Shown: positions 26,070-35,475, counted from the stretch's first letter. The stretch: 64,000 bases of DNA from Candidatus Pelagibacter sp. RS40 (GCF_002101295.1 NZ_CP020778.1:558001-622000); one strand, 5' to 3'. Made by a program: numbers and translations. The notes: generated from the sequence alone by a model not told the origin.

Positions 26070-27156
26070 CAAAATTTAAACCTTTATTAGCAATAGAAAT
26101 TGAATTACGTTTGAAGAATTCACTTTTGTCTAATAGACTAAAAATATTTTCAGATATTTTACCTTCAAACTCACTATCTAATTTAAAAAATTCATTAATG
26201 AAATTTATACCAACCCCAAAAATGTAATTTATATGTTTGCTTTTATCTCTAAACTCGAGGAGTGTGGATTTATCAATCTCTAATCCACATTCCAACTTGT
26301 TGTCTATTATAGAAGAAATGAGTTTCAAGTCTCTCAACGTCATATTAAATCCTTGTCCAGCAAGGGGATGTATCTTGTGCAAAGCATCCCCAAAACAAAG
26401 AATATTTTTGTGAACAAATTTTCTAGGGAAAGAATACTTGAGATCAAAATTTTCTAATTCAGAGATTTTTTTTAAATTATAATATTTTGAGTGCTTTAAA
26501 ATTTCATCTTTTATTTTAGCTGAATTAAGTCCAAATTTTTTTTGGACCGAATAAACTACGGAAGTTTTTTCTTTAGATAGTGGCAAGAAAGCTAAAGGTC
26601 CATATTTTGTAAAAACTTGTACAGCTGCGTGATTATTTATTTTTTTATGATCTAGGATCGCAGTAAATGCCATACTAGCATAATCTTTTTTAATACTGTT
26701 TGAAAAGAATTTTTTTATCAAAATATTGTTTGATTGAGAATTAAAAATTAAATTATAGTTATTTGTTTCTTCTAATTTTAAAATCTCATTTTGTGTACAT
26801 TTGGAAAAATAAATATCTTTTAATTGCTTACATTTTTTTAAAGATAACTGTAATAAATCACTTTGTCTAATTAAGAAAAAGTTTTCATCTTTTTTATCTT
26901 TAAATTTTATTTTTTTTGATGGATCATTTTTTAAATTTAAAATTTCGATTTGAAATATTGGCCAAAGATATTGATTTGGAATATTTAAAATTGATTTCAG
27001 AAATTCAATATTTTTTTTTGAAATACCAATTGTTCTATTATTTGATTTAGATTTATTTTTTTCATCAAAAACAATATCTACCTCAAAACCTTTTTTACTT
27101 AATAATATAGCCAGGAGAAAGTTTGTAAGATTAAAGCCTATTAAACATGTATTCAT
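26059..27156 (-). CDS. UbiH/COQ6-family FAD monooxygenase
   Basis: 365 residues. FGDALHKIHPLAGQGFNMTLRDLKLIS near 265 is the UbiH/COQ6 FAD motif, so the likely role is a ring hydroxylation in ubiquinone synthesis. The N-terminal FAD Rossmann motif, usually GxGxxG, reads IGFNLTNFLLA, so the glycines are mostly replaced. Short for the family (about 390-400). It is divergent from ftsK. Confidence 0.85.
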   Translation of the reverse strand: MNTCLIGFNLTNFLLAILLSKKGFEVDIVFDEKNKSKSNNRTIGISKKNIEFLKSILNIPNQYLWPIFQIEILNLKNDPSKKIKFKDKKDENFFLIRQSDLLQLSLKKCKQLKDIYFSKCTQNEILKLEETNNYNLIFNSQSNNILIKKFFSNSIKKDYASMAFTAILDHKKINNHAAVQVFTKYGPLAFLPLSKEKTSVVYSVQKKFGLNSAKIKDEILKHSKYYNLKKISELENFDLKYSFPRKFVHKNILCFGDALHKIHPLAGQGFNMTLRDLKLISSIIDNKLECGLEIDKSTLLEFRDKSKHINYIFGVGINFINEFFKLDSEFEGKISENIFSLLDKSEFFKRNSISIANKGLNFAIE

Positions 27157-27218
27157 TTATTATTTAATTTTAACAATAATAGTATAATGGTAAAAGTGAC
27201 AAATCTGATTTGTGTAAT
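27157..27218. promoter_or_regulatory. divergent promoter region ubiH-like/ftsK
   Basis: 62 bases between divergent starts, with TAGTATAATGG near 27181 resembling a -10 element for the plus strand. Nothing else recognised. Confidence 0.4.
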
Positions 27219-29300
27219 ATGAGAGAATTAATTAACAAAATTGGGACTTTTTGTGTAAATAGATTGGCTGAATTAGTAGGGATCATAATAATATTAGCAT
27301 CTATTTTTATCTTTGCATCGTTAGTAACTTATTCCCCTGAAGATCCAAATTTTATTTTTCCAGAAAATACATTGATTAAAAATTTGATGGGGTCCAAAGG
27401 AAGTTTTATATCTGACCTGTTCTTTCAAAGTTTTGGCTTAGTCTCTTTACTAATTCCTTTTACTTTTTTCTTTACTGGTTTAAGCGTTGCAATTTCAAAA
27501 AGCTTTCTATCAATTATTGAAAATTCTTTTTTCATAATACTTTACATTTTATTAGCTAGTTTATTTTTTTCAGCATTTAGAGAAGATTCTTATTGGCTGG
27601 TCATAAACGGAAATAATGGTTTTTTAGGCAATTTATACAACGAAACGTATATCTTAAGTTTAGTTAAAAGCTCAGAAAATTTTTCTTATTACATATTAAT
27701 TACTTTAATATTATTATTGTTTTTAAAGAGCGTGAATTTTAAAATAAATTATGTTTTAAATGTTTTAAAAAAAATATTTCTATTATTTAAAAAACAAAAA
27801 AAAACTGAAGTTATAGAAACATACCTCGATACTGAAGAAAATATCGAACCAAAAATTGAACCAACAACAATTCAAGAAAATTTCTCTTTTGATAAAAAAT
27901 CAGAACCAAAATCAAATACTTTAAAATTTAAACTTCCAACTTTAGATTTTTTAAAACAACCAACAAAAAAAGAAAGAGAGAACTCATCTGAAATAAAAGT
28001 TGATGAAGAAACCCTTGAAAAAATATTGTTAGATTTTGGTGTGGAGGGTAAAATAAATAAAATAAGCAACGGACCAGTTGTTACATTAAACGAGTTTGAA
28101 CCTGCGCCAGGAGTCAAAGTATCAAAAATAATTAATTTGTCAGAGGATATTGCAAGAAATACTAGTTCCGAGTCGGCTAGAATAGCAACAATTCCGGGTA
28201 GTAGCTCCATTGGGATAGAATTACCAAAATCTTCAAGAGAGAACGTTTATCTTAGTGAAATCATATCTAGCACTGAATTTTCAAAGAAAAATATAAAATT
28301 ACCTATTGCTCTTGGAAAAAGTATTTCTGGCATGCCCATTACAGGTGATTTAAGTGCTATGCCTCATTTACTTATTGCAGGTACTACAGGATCTGGGAAA
28401 TCAGTTTGTATAAATACAATAATACTATCACTGCTTTATCGACACTCTCCAGATAAGTGCAAATTTATATTAATTGATCCAAAAATGCTTGAGCTATCAA
28501 CTTACGAAGGCATCCCCCATTTATTATGTCCTGTTATCACAGAAGCAAAAAGAGCTGCATCAGTATTAGGGTGGGTCGTTAAAGAAATGGAGAGTAGATA
28601 TAGACTTATGACCAGAGAAGGAGTTAGAAACATTGATGGGTACAATGATAAACATAAATTATCGATGCCATATATTGTTGTAATTGTTGATGAGATGTCT
28701 GACCTTATGTTGGTTGCTGGTAAAGAAATCGAAAATTATATTCAAAAATTATCTCAAATGGCGCGAGCTGCTGGAATTCATATTATTATGGCAACACAAA
28801 GACCTAGTGTTGATGTGATTACAGGAACTATAAAAGCTAATTTTCCAACAAGGATATCTTTTCAAGTTACCTCTAAAATAGATAGTAGAACCATACTTGG
28901 CGAACAAGGTGCTGAACAATTGCTTGGAAAAGGTGATATGCTTTACATGTCTTCTGCGAACAGAATTGTTAGAATACATGCACCATTTGTATCTGAGAAT
29001 GAAATTGAAAAAATTAACAATTTTTTAAGAAATCAAGCTGAGCCAGATTACGTTGATGAAATTTTAAATTTTGCTGATGAAAAAGACACAAAATCGTCAA
29101 ACAAAGATGATGAAAATCTAGATGAATTATACGAAACTGCTCTTGAAATCATTAAAAGTGAAAGAAAAGCTTCTACGTCTTTTTTACAAAGGAAACTACA
29201 AATTGGATATAACCGTGCAGCAAGAATAATTGACCAAATGGAATCAAATGGTGAAGTAAGTAAAGCTAATCATGTGGGGAAAAGAGAAGTTCTTAAATGA
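27219..29300 (+). CDS. ftsK: DNA translocase FtsK
   Basis: 693 residues from ATG 27219; an in-frame TTG at 27210 is less likely. The N-terminus has four transmembrane helices, then a short linker (about 200-260, low complexity), a motor with Walker A GTTGSGKS near 387-394 and Walker B VVIVDEMSDL near 487, and a C-terminal gamma winged helix (RAARIIDQMESNGEVSKANHVGKREVL). FtsK moves the terminus region to the division septum for dif resolution. The stop overlaps the lolA ATG by 4 bases. Confidence 0.97.
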   Translation: MRELINKIGTFCVNRLAELVGIIIILASIFIFASLVTYSPEDPNFIFPENTLIKNLMGSKGSFISDLFFQSFGLVSLLIPFTFFFTGLSVAISKSFLSIIENSFFIILYILLASLFFSAFREDSYWLVINGNNGFLGNLYNETYILSLVKSSENFSYYILITLILLLFLKSVNFKINYVLNVLKKIFLLFKKQKKTEVIETYLDTEENIEPKIEPTTIQENFSFDKKSEPKSNTLKFKLPTLDFLKQPTKKERENSSEIKVDEETLEKILLDFGVEGKINKISNGPVVTLNEFEPAPGVKVSKIINLSEDIARNTSSESARIATIPGSSSIGIELPKSSRENVYLSEIISSTEFSKKNIKLPIALGKSISGMPITGDLSAMPHLLIAGTTGSGKSVCINTIILSLLYRHSPDKCKFILIDPKMLELSTYEGIPHLLCPVITEAKRAASVLGWVVKEMESRYRLMTREGVRNIDGYNDKHKLSMPYIVVIVDEMSDLMLVAGKEIENYIQKLSQMARAAGIHIIMATQRPSVDVITGTIKANFPTRISFQVTSKIDSRTILGEQGAEQLLGKGDMLYMSSANRIVRIHAPFVSENEIEKINNFLRNQAEPDYVDEILNFADEKDTKSSNKDDENLDELYETALEIIKSERKASTSFLQRKLQIGYNRAARIIDQMESNGEVSKANHVGKREVLK

Positions 29301-29851
29301 AAAAATTAATCTTAATATTTTTTTTTTTATCTACAACCATTACTCATGGGTCTGTAAAATCTCAAATAATTTCAAATTTAATTTCTACAGATAATTTAAA
29401 ATTTAAATTTAAACAAAAAATTGATGAAAAAATTGAGACAGGAAATTGCATAATTAATTACCCAAAAAAAATTTTTTGTGAATATGATGACTTCTACAAG
29501 AAAGTTTTAGTTTCTAATGGTAAGTCATTATTGATAAATTCAAACAAAAATAATCAGTATTTTAGATATTCTCTAGACAAAACTCCTCTTAATCTAATTT
29601 TGGATAAGGAATTTATTATCAGCCAAATTAGAGAACTTGGGGAAGAGATTTCAGTCGGTGATAATTACAAATTTGAATTAACTTACGAAAATTTAGATAT
29701 AATTATTTACTTTGATAATCAAAGTCTTAATTTAGTTGGTTGGTCAACAATCGATATATACCAAAATAAAGTTGAAACAAAACTCTCGATTGTTGAGAAA
29801 AATATTCAAGTCGATCAAAAAATATTCGATATTAGAAATTATACTAATTAA
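29297..29851 (+). CDS. lolA: LolA-like outer-membrane lipoprotein carrier
   Basis: 184 residues with an N-terminal signal peptide (MKKLILIFFFLSTTITHGSV). The pattern FKFKQKIDEK, GNCIINYPKKIFCEYDD, LINSNKNNQYFRYSLDKTPLNLIL, and VEKNIQVDQKIFDI fits the LolA half-barrel that ferries lipoproteins from LolCDE to LolB. The ftsK-lolA order is common in alphaproteobacteria. It overlaps the convergent GNAT gene by 8 bases. Confidence 0.85.
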   Translation: MKKLILIFFFLSTTITHGSVKSQIISNLISTDNLKFKFKQKIDEKIETGNCIINYPKKIFCEYDDFYKKVLVSNGKSLLINSNKNNQYFRYSLDKTPLNLILDKEFIISQIRELGEEISVGDNYKFELTYENLDIIIYFDNQSLNLVGWSTIDIYQNKVETKLSIVEKNIQVDQKIFDIRNYTN

Positions 29852-30356
29852 TATCTAAATTTATTGTTTCTGACTTAAATATTTTCATTCCCCGAGATAA
29901 ATAATTTTTAAGGGCGTTTTCATGGTCTAATGAGCAAGTATGAAGCCATACCTTATTAATTTTTTTTTCGAAACACTTTGTAATTGCTAGAGACAAGAGA
30001 TGAGCTCCATATTTTTTTCCATAAAATTCTTTTAAAATTCCAAAATATGCTATTTCGCAATCATTTTTTTCCTGATTAATAATTTGTTCAAAGTATCCAA
30101 CCAAATTGTCATTTTCTTTCAATACATAAGTTTTAACATTTGGATTACTTACATAAGATACCCATTTTTGATCATCCCAAACTAGACGGTCAATCCATCT
30201 ATGATCACTCCCAATTTGTTTATAAAAAAATTTATTTATTTGAAAATCTGGTGGATTTATCTTAAGTAGTTCACATTTATTGTTTGGGCTTTTTGAATAA
30301 TTTAATTCATCTATAGATTTTATCTCTAAATAATTTCGACTAATTTTTGTAATCAC
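29844..30356 (-). CDS. GNAT-family N-acetyltransferase
   Basis: 170 residues. IAYFGILKEFYGKKYGAHLLSLAITKCF around residue 100 is the acetyl-CoA-binding GNAT core, followed by VWLHTCSLDHENALKNYLSRGMKIF. The substrate is unknown. It overlaps the HIT gene by 4 bases (ATGA) at the end of the malyl-CoA operon. Confidence 0.85.
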   Translation of the reverse strand: MITKISRNYLEIKSIDELNYSKSPNNKCELLKINPPDFQINKFFYKQIGSDHRWIDRLVWDDQKWVSYVSNPNVKTYVLKENDNLVGYFEQIINQEKNDCEIAYFGILKEFYGKKYGAHLLSLAITKCFEKKINKVWLHTCSLDHENALKNYLSRGMKIFKSETINLDIN

Positions 30357-30718
30357 GAAACCATTTTACCTACTTTTTCACCACCAAATAAGTGAAAATG
30401 TAAATGTGGAACTTCTTGTCCTCCATCTTCATTAATGTTTGCTAAAGTTCTATATCCATTGCCATTTTCTGATGAAATACCTAATTTTTCAGCCACAATA
30501 GATATTCCATTTATAAGTCCAACAATCTCATCCTTGGATGCATTTTTATTAAAATCGTCCAGGTTAATATATTTCCCTTTAGGTATCACTAAAGCATGAA
30601 CTTTCTTTTGTGGATTTATATCATGAAAAGATAATACGAAATCATCTTCATAAATTTTTTTGCAAGGAATTTCTCCTCTTAAAATTTTTGCAAAAATATT
30701 TTGATCATCGTAAGGCAT
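30353..30718 (-). CDS. HIT-family nucleotide-binding hydrolase
   Basis: 121 residues. Ends with the histidine triad HLHFHL near 107-112, within QEVPHLHFHLFGGEKVG. HIT enzymes hydrolyse adenosine phosphoramidates or sulfates. It starts right after mtkB, so it is cotranscribed with the malyl-CoA genes. Confidence 0.95.
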   Translation of the reverse strand: MPYDDQNIFAKILRGEIPCKKIYEDDFVLSFHDINPQKKVHALVIPKGKYINLDDFNKNASKDEIVGLINGISIVAEKLGISSENGNGYRTLANINEDGGQEVPHLHFHLFGGEKVGKMVS

Positions 30719-31606
30719 TTACATTTTATCAAGAACAGATTTTACTGTGTCACCCATAACTGACGGATTTTTGGAAATTGTAACTCCACATTCTTTTAAA
30801 ATTTCAACTTTTTCGATTGCACTTTCTCCATATGCTGAGACTATCGCTCCAGCATGACCCATAACTCTTCCCTTTGGAGCTGTTAATCCAGCAATATAAC
30901 CTATAACTGGTTTTTTCATATTTTCTTTTGCAAATTCTCCAGCTGCTACTTCTTGTGGTCCTCCTATTTCTCCAATCATTAATACAGCATCAGTTTCATC
31001 GTCAGTTTCAAATTTTTCAATTATATCTCTAAAAGAACTTCCGTTGATCGGATCACCACCAATACCAACACTTGTTGATATTCCTATATCTAAATTTTTC
31101 ATTTGCTGAGCAGCTTCATAGCCTAATGTTCCTGATCTACTTATAATTCCAACTCTACCTTCTTTGTAAATGTGCCCAGGCATTATTCCTAACATCGATT
31201 TTCCTGGACTAATAATTCCAGCACAGTTAGGTCCAACTAAAGTCATTTTCTCTGTTCTAGAATATCTTCTCATGTATCTTTTAATTCTAATCATGTCGTG
31301 TGATGGAATTCCATCAACTATAGCTACACAAGTTTTAATACCTGCATCAGCTGCTTCCATTGCAGAATCTGCTGCAAATGCTGGGGGAACAAATAATATT
31401 GATGCTGTGGCACCAGTATGCTTAACAGCGTCTTTTACAGTATTAAAAACTGGTCTATCTAAATGCTTTTGGCCTCCTTTGCCAGGGGTAACTCCCCCAA
31501 CTATATTAGATCCATATTTAATCATTTCCTCAGCATGAAATGTGCCCATTTTTCCAGTAAACCCTTGGATAATAATTTTTGTATCTTTATGAATAATTAC
31601 TGACAT
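30719..31606 (-). CDS. mtkB: malate/succinate-CoA ligase alpha subunit (MtkB/SucD-type)
   Basis: 295 residues. The CoA site is near residues 14-21 (GFTGKMGT), and H251 (GHAGAI) is the phosphorylated His. Compared with what I remember of SucD, this has a longer loop KRYMRRYSRTEK (109-120) and PGKSMLGIMPGHIYKEG, features of malate-CoA ligase MtkB of serine-cycle methylotrophs. With the beta subunit and the malyl-CoA lyase it would make malyl-CoA from malate. Annotators often label it SucD; the distinction is inference. Confidence 0.9.
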   Translation of the reverse strand: MSVIIHKDTKIIIQGFTGKMGTFHAEEMIKYGSNIVGGVTPGKGGQKHLDRPVFNTVKDAVKHTGATASILFVPPAFAADSAMEAADAGIKTCVAIVDGIPSHDMIRIKRYMRRYSRTEKMTLVGPNCAGIISPGKSMLGIMPGHIYKEGRVGIISRSGTLGYEAAQQMKNLDIGISTSVGIGGDPINGSSFRDIIEKFETDDETDAVLMIGEIGGPQEVAAGEFAKENMKKPVIGYIAGLTAPKGRVMGHAGAIVSAYGESAIEKVEILKECGVTISKNPSVMGDTVKSVLDKM

Positions 31607-32767
31607 TTATTTTAATGCTGCAACAGCCTTGTTAGCAGCCTCCTCTAAAGTGCTTGCCTCAATATAATTTATATTACTGTCTTTTAAAATTTTGTTTCCT
31701 TTTTCAACATTTGTGCCAGCTAATCTAATAACCAATGGAACCTTTACCTCAATTTTTTCTAGCGCTTGAACAATGCCTTCTGCAACCCAATCACACCTAT
31801 TTATACCTGCAAAAATATTTACTAAAATTACTTTTACTTTTTTGTCCATTGTTATAAGCCTAAATGCTTTAACAATTTTTTCTGGCGTTGCTCCTCCACC
31901 AACATCTAAAAAGTTAGCGGGTTCTCCACCAGCTAATTTAATCATGTCCATTGATGCCATAGCAAGTCCAGCTCCGTTAATAATATTTCCTATGTTTCCA
32001 TCCAAACTCACATAATTCAAACCCCTATCTGATGCATATACTTCTTTTTCATCCTCTTGTGATTTATCTCTAAGTTCTGAAACTTTATTTCTTCTAAACA
32101 TTGCATTGTTATCAAAACTCATTTTACAATCTAAAGCTAATATTTGTTTTTGTTTTGAAATAACTAATGGATTAACTTCAACCATTGTAGCATCTAACTC
32201 ACTAAATGCTTTAGCACATCCTATTATCGTGTCTGAAGCTCTAGCTATTAACTCTGGATCAATACCTAGCCCAAATGCTAATTCTCTCGCTTGAAAACTT
32301 TGAATTCCTACTGCTACTTCAATTTTAGATCTAATAATTGTATCTGGTTTTTCTTTGGCAATTTCCTCAACGCTCATTCCTCCCTCTGTTGAGGCTACAA
32401 CCATTATGCTTTCAGAGCTTCTGTCAAATACTAAACCTAGATAAAGTTCCTTTTCAATATCAGTTGCTTCTTCAATATAAATTCTATTTACGATTTTTCC
32501 CTCAGGTCCTGTTTGATTTGTAACTAATTTTTTACCTAATAATTTATCTGTTGCCTGAGCAACCTCTAAAGGTGAATTACAAACTATTATTCCTCCTGCC
32601 TTTCCTCTTGCTCCAGAATGAATTTGTGCTTTTACAACCCATTTAGATCCACCAATCTCTCTAGCTTTATTTTCAGCATTTTCAGGACTATAAACAATGC
32701 CTCCTCTTGGAATAGTTACTCCAAAACTAGATAGAATTTCCTTTGCTTGATATTCGTGTATGTCCAT
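31607..32767 (-). CDS. mtkA: malate/succinate-CoA ligase beta subunit (MtkA/SucC-type)
   Basis: 386 residues with an ATP-grasp fold (HEYQAKEIL start, VKAQIHSGARGKAGGI 45-60, VEVNPLVI near 196). Residues 316-331 read VNIFAGINRCDWVAEG; usual SucC has VNIFGGIMRCD, whereas from memory MtkA has the AGINRCDW form. So malate-CoA ligase is more likely than succinyl-CoA synthetase. It lies between mtkB and mclA with one- to two-base gaps. Confidence 0.9.
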   Translation of the reverse strand: MDIHEYQAKEILSSFGVTIPRGGIVYSPENAENKAREIGGSKWVVKAQIHSGARGKAGGIIVCNSPLEVAQATDKLLGKKLVTNQTGPEGKIVNRIYIEEATDIEKELYLGLVFDRSSESIMVVASTEGGMSVEEIAKEKPDTIIRSKIEVAVGIQSFQARELAFGLGIDPELIARASDTIIGCAKAFSELDATMVEVNPLVISKQKQILALDCKMSFDNNAMFRRNKVSELRDKSQEDEKEVYASDRGLNYVSLDGNIGNIINGAGLAMASMDMIKLAGGEPANFLDVGGGATPEKIVKAFRLITMDKKVKVILVNIFAGINRCDWVAEGIVQALEKIEVKVPLVIRLAGTNVEKGNKILKDSNINYIEASTLEEAANKAVAALK

Positions 32768-32769
32768 AA

Positions 32770-33705
32770 TTATTTATTTATTAATTTATCTATATTAACA
32801 ATATTCTCTGCCATTCTTGCAGACGCTGCATCAATCATTCTGCCATCTAATTGGGCTGCACCTTTGCCTTCATTGGCGGCTTTTTCAAGTTCTTCTAAAA
32901 TTCTTTTTGCCTTGTTCACTTCAGTCTCTGGAGGTGAAAATACTTTATTTGCTAATTCTATTTGAGAAGGATGTATTGCCCACTTTCCTTCAATCCCTAT
33001 AGCTGCTCCTCTTTTTGCTGCAGCTATATAAGCATCTGGATCATTAAAATCTCCAAAAGGGCCGTCAATTGCCCTTAATCCAAAAGCTCTACAAGTCATT
33101 ACTAATTCTGATAAACCATGATGCCATTGATCACCAGGATAATCAGGATTTAATCCACCTATAACAACTGTTCTTGCTCTAAGACTTGCAGCATAATCTG
33201 CTACACCAAAATGCAAAGCCTCAAGTCTTTCGCTTGATGTTGCAATTTCTTTTATGTTTGACATTCCAAGTGCCGTTTCAATTAAACATTCAATTCCAAT
33301 TTTGTTTTTAATTTTTTTGTTTGTTTCAATTTGTGTAAGCATACAATCAACCATATAAACATCACTGGCAGTCCCTGCTTTTGGTACCAATATTGTGTCA
33401 ACATTTTCTCCAGCTTGCTCAACTATTTCTACAAGGTCACTGTACATATAGTGCGTATCCAAACTATTAATTCTAACAGATATTGTTTTTCCTTTTTCTC
33501 TCCAATTAATTTCTTTTAAAGCTTTAACAACATTTGCCCTTGCAGTTATCTTATCATTTGGAGAAACAGCATCTTCTAAATCTAAAAAGATATAATCGGC
33601 TTCAGAATTCAATGCTTTTTCAAACATTTTTGGAGACGATCCTGGAACCGCTAGTTCGCTTCTTTGAAGTCTAGATCTTGCAGGTTTATAAAATTTATGG
33701 CTCAT
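32770..33705 (-). CDS. mclA: malyl-CoA lyase-like (HpcH/CitE superfamily)
   Basis: 311 residues. RSELAVPGSSPKMFEKAL, DYIFLDLEDAVSPNDK (acidic Mg site), IETALGMSNIKEI, GVADYAASLRARTVVIGGLNPDY, IDGPFGDFNDPD and GKWAIHPSQIELANKVFSP match malyl-CoA/beta-methylmalyl-CoA lyases, closest in memory to the serine-cycle MclA. It cleaves (S)-malyl-CoA to acetyl-CoA and glyoxylate or runs in reverse. First gene of the operon mclA-mtkA-mtkB-HIT-GNAT. Confidence 0.92.
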   Translation of the reverse strand: MSHKFYKPARSRLQRSELAVPGSSPKMFEKALNSEADYIFLDLEDAVSPNDKITARANVVKALKEINWREKGKTISVRINSLDTHYMYSDLVEIVEQAGENVDTILVPKAGTASDVYMVDCMLTQIETNKKIKNKIGIECLIETALGMSNIKEIATSSERLEALHFGVADYAASLRARTVVIGGLNPDYPGDQWHHGLSELVMTCRAFGLRAIDGPFGDFNDPDAYIAAAKRGAAIGIEGKWAIHPSQIELANKVFSPPETEVNKAKRILEELEKAANEGKGAAQLDGRMIDAASARMAENIVNIDKLINK

Positions 33706-33753
33706 TTTTATAAAAAAAGTATATCTGGATTTAATTAATGTGAATACTTAATT

Positions 33754-34164
33754 CTACTTCAAAGATAAATTAAATTTAGATGGCTTCCAATCTTTAGGTG
33801 CAAGTTCTAAATCTTCAAACTCAAAAGCTGGAGCAACTGTGCAACCGATTAAGCTGTATTTGCCTTTGGGTTTCATTGCAAACCAAGTATTTTTTTCAAT
33901 ACTATAAATAAAATTGTTATTTGACCCAATTTGGTTAGTTTCAAACTCTTCTCCATCTTTGGAAGTATATATTTCTAAAGGATCTCCAGAATAAAAGTGT
34001 ACTGTTTCATTCTTAGTTATTCTATGCCAATGAGAATGTTCATGGCCTTCCAATAAAAAATAAATATGACTCACATCTTTATTTTTAAATACCTCAACAT
34101 AATGTCCACCTTCAGGATGAGGTATCATTTTGTGATATTCTATTAATGATTTTACAATGCTCAT
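33754..34164 (-). CDS. DUF985 cupin-domain protein
   Basis: 136 residues from ATG 34164; a GTG at 34176 gives four extra residues. HPEGGHYVEVFKN, FLLEGHEHSHWHRI (cupin metal His), ETVHFYSGDPLEIYTSKDG and APAFEFEDLELAPKDW are typical of DUF985, a cupin family of unknown activity. It is divergent from the lipoprotein gene with 35 bases between. Confidence 0.9.
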   Translation of the reverse strand: MSIVKSLIEYHKMIPHPEGGHYVEVFKNKDVSHIYFLLEGHEHSHWHRITKNETVHFYSGDPLEIYTSKDGEEFETNQIGSNNNFIYSIEKNTWFAMKPKGKYSLIGCTVAPAFEFEDLELAPKDWKPSKFNLSLK

Positions 34165-34199
34165 ATGCAAGCCCACAAATAATATTTAATGCCTAATTT

Positions 34200-34697
34200 A
34201 TGGCTAATTTTAAATCTAATCAAATAAATGTGAAATATATATTTATTTTATTTTTATCTCTATTTTTTGTTTCGTGTAACACGACCAACCCTTCTGATGT
34301 TAAAAAATCAGATACTCAAAGAATTAAATCAATTAAATATGGAAATATTGTTTCCTCTTTACCAGTAAAAGTTAAAGGTGAAGGAAGTTTAATTGGTGCT
34401 ACTACAGGCGCAATGATTGGTGGTCTGTTAGGAACTCAGGTTTGTGGAAAAGAACTAATTGCAGGTGCAAAATGTGAGGAAATTGCAATTGTTTATTCAA
34501 CAATAGGTGGGGCTGCACTTGGATATGTAACAGAAGCCTTGTTGGGGAACCATGATGGACATCAATATATTATTAACATTGATGATAGTGAAGATGATGT
34601 TGCCATCGTTCAAGGTAGTGAAACAAAATTAAGTAATAACGATAGGGTTGTAATAATTTTTGGTAAAACAATAAGAGTTCTACCTTACGATGGTTAG
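34200..34697 (+). CDS. glycine-zipper lipoprotein
   Basis: 165 residues. The N-terminal hydrophobic segment with lipobox LFFVSC predicts a lipoprotein (Cys about 28). Then a glycine-zipper-like stretch GSLIGATTGAMIGGLLGTQVCG and another IGGAALGYVTEALLG suggest membrane spanning, like SlyB/17-kDa-antigen proteins. It likely strengthens the outer membrane. Fourteen bases separate it from the convergent frameshifted gene. Confidence 0.78.
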   Translation: MANFKSNQINVKYIFILFLSLFFVSCNTTNPSDVKKSDTQRIKSIKYGNIVSSLPVKVKGEGSLIGATTGAMIGGLLGTQVCGKELIAGAKCEEIAIVYSTIGGAALGYVTEALLGNHDGHQYIINIDDSEDDVAIVQGSETKLSNNDRVVIIFGKTIRVLPYDG

Positions 34698-34711
34698 TTA
34701 ATTATATTAAA

Positions 34712-34996
34712 CTAGTTTATTCCAGATGCAGTGAACTTCACTGATTTATTATTTGTATCTTTACCTGACCCTGTAACTGAGTCGTCTGCGCTATTCCATT
34801 GAAGTGTTCCGGATGCACTCATTTTGTTATCACACATTATTGACCAAGTACCTTTAATTTCAGATAATGCATAGGTGCCATTGCAAATTCCATCATTTTT
34901 TGGAAGTCTTAGTTTAAAAGCCCCAACGTTTTCAGAAACTTTAAAATTAATATTCCCTACTATTAAATCTTTATAACCTTCCCATTGAATTGCCAT
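34712..34996 (-). CDS. C-terminal half of a frameshifted secreted protein
   Basis: 94 residues in a frame that overlaps the upstream part by 34 bases. It has GICNGTYALSEIKGTWSIMCDNKMSASGT, with two Cys and beta-rich repeats, and no own leader. A change of one CT unit in the (CT)5 tract at 34999-35008 would fuse it to the 34963-35583 frame as ...SGERAMAIQWEGYKD. I therefore regard it as the end of one broken gene. The function is unknown. Confidence 0.6.
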   Translation of the reverse strand: MAIQWEGYKDLIVGNINFKVSENVGAFKLRLPKNDGICNGTYALSEIKGTWSIMCDNKMSASGTLQWNSADDSVTGSGKDTNNKSVKFTASGIN

Positions 34997-35475
34997 TGCT
35001 CTCTCTCTCCCGACACAAATATTTTTTTAATATCTTGATCATTTGTTGATTTAGAGTTTTCTTGTTTGCTAGCACTGAGATTGCTTGAAGATTGAGAATA
35101 TGCTGGATCGTAAAATCCTAATTCTTGAAGTATTTGAAGAGTTTTTCCAGCTTTTATTTCTTTTCTCTTAAGCTTTCGTCTTTTTTTGTTGCTCCCGTTA
35201 TCCCACAAAATTTTGTAACCACTTGCAAACAAGTAGCATTCTTTTCCAGATTTTTTTTGACAATCTTTAAGAACCATACCAACATAATTTTTTGTATCTA
35301 CATTGCTTGCATCTACATGAGCTGGTCTTCTCATATAAGAAAAATCCGATCCATCCTCTGCAAATACTATAATTCCTGGGAACCATGCTGTTGATTGTTT
35401 TTCTGCATAAACACCCATTCTACCTCCGCTAAAAAAATACTCTAATAAATTTGCCATATCCTCACTAAGCACCAA
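34963..35475 (-). CDS. N-terminal/middle part of frameshifted secreted protein
   Basis: 170 residues from the TTG at 35475. The same frame is open further upstream to about 35583 and encodes KFYKFIIIFTLIFYPLSNVYG, a signal-peptide-like leader, but no ATG, GTG or TTG occurs there in frame. A TTG start one base out of frame lies before an 11-T run (35569-35579). The mature part has YVGMVLKDC, a KRRKLKRKEIKAGK basic patch and a Ser-rich linker. The end, REQWQFNGKVIKI, looks like an artefact of the downstream frameshift. No family recognised. Confidence 0.55.
   Translation of the reverse strand: MVLSEDMANLLEYFFSGGRMGVYAEKQSTAWFPGIIVFAEDGSDFSYMRRPAHVDASNVDTKNYVGMVLKDCQKKSGKECYLFASGYKILWDNGSNKKRRKLKRKEIKAGKTLQILQELGFYDPAYSQSSSNLSASKQENSKSTNDQDIKKIFVSGEREQWQFNGKVIKI
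34999..35009. repeat. (CT)5 microsatellite at the frame junction
   Basis: Five CT units plus C (GA units on the coding strand). Losing one unit joins the two coding frames. It could be a phase-variable tract, a mutation or an assembly/sequencing error. Confidence 0.8.
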
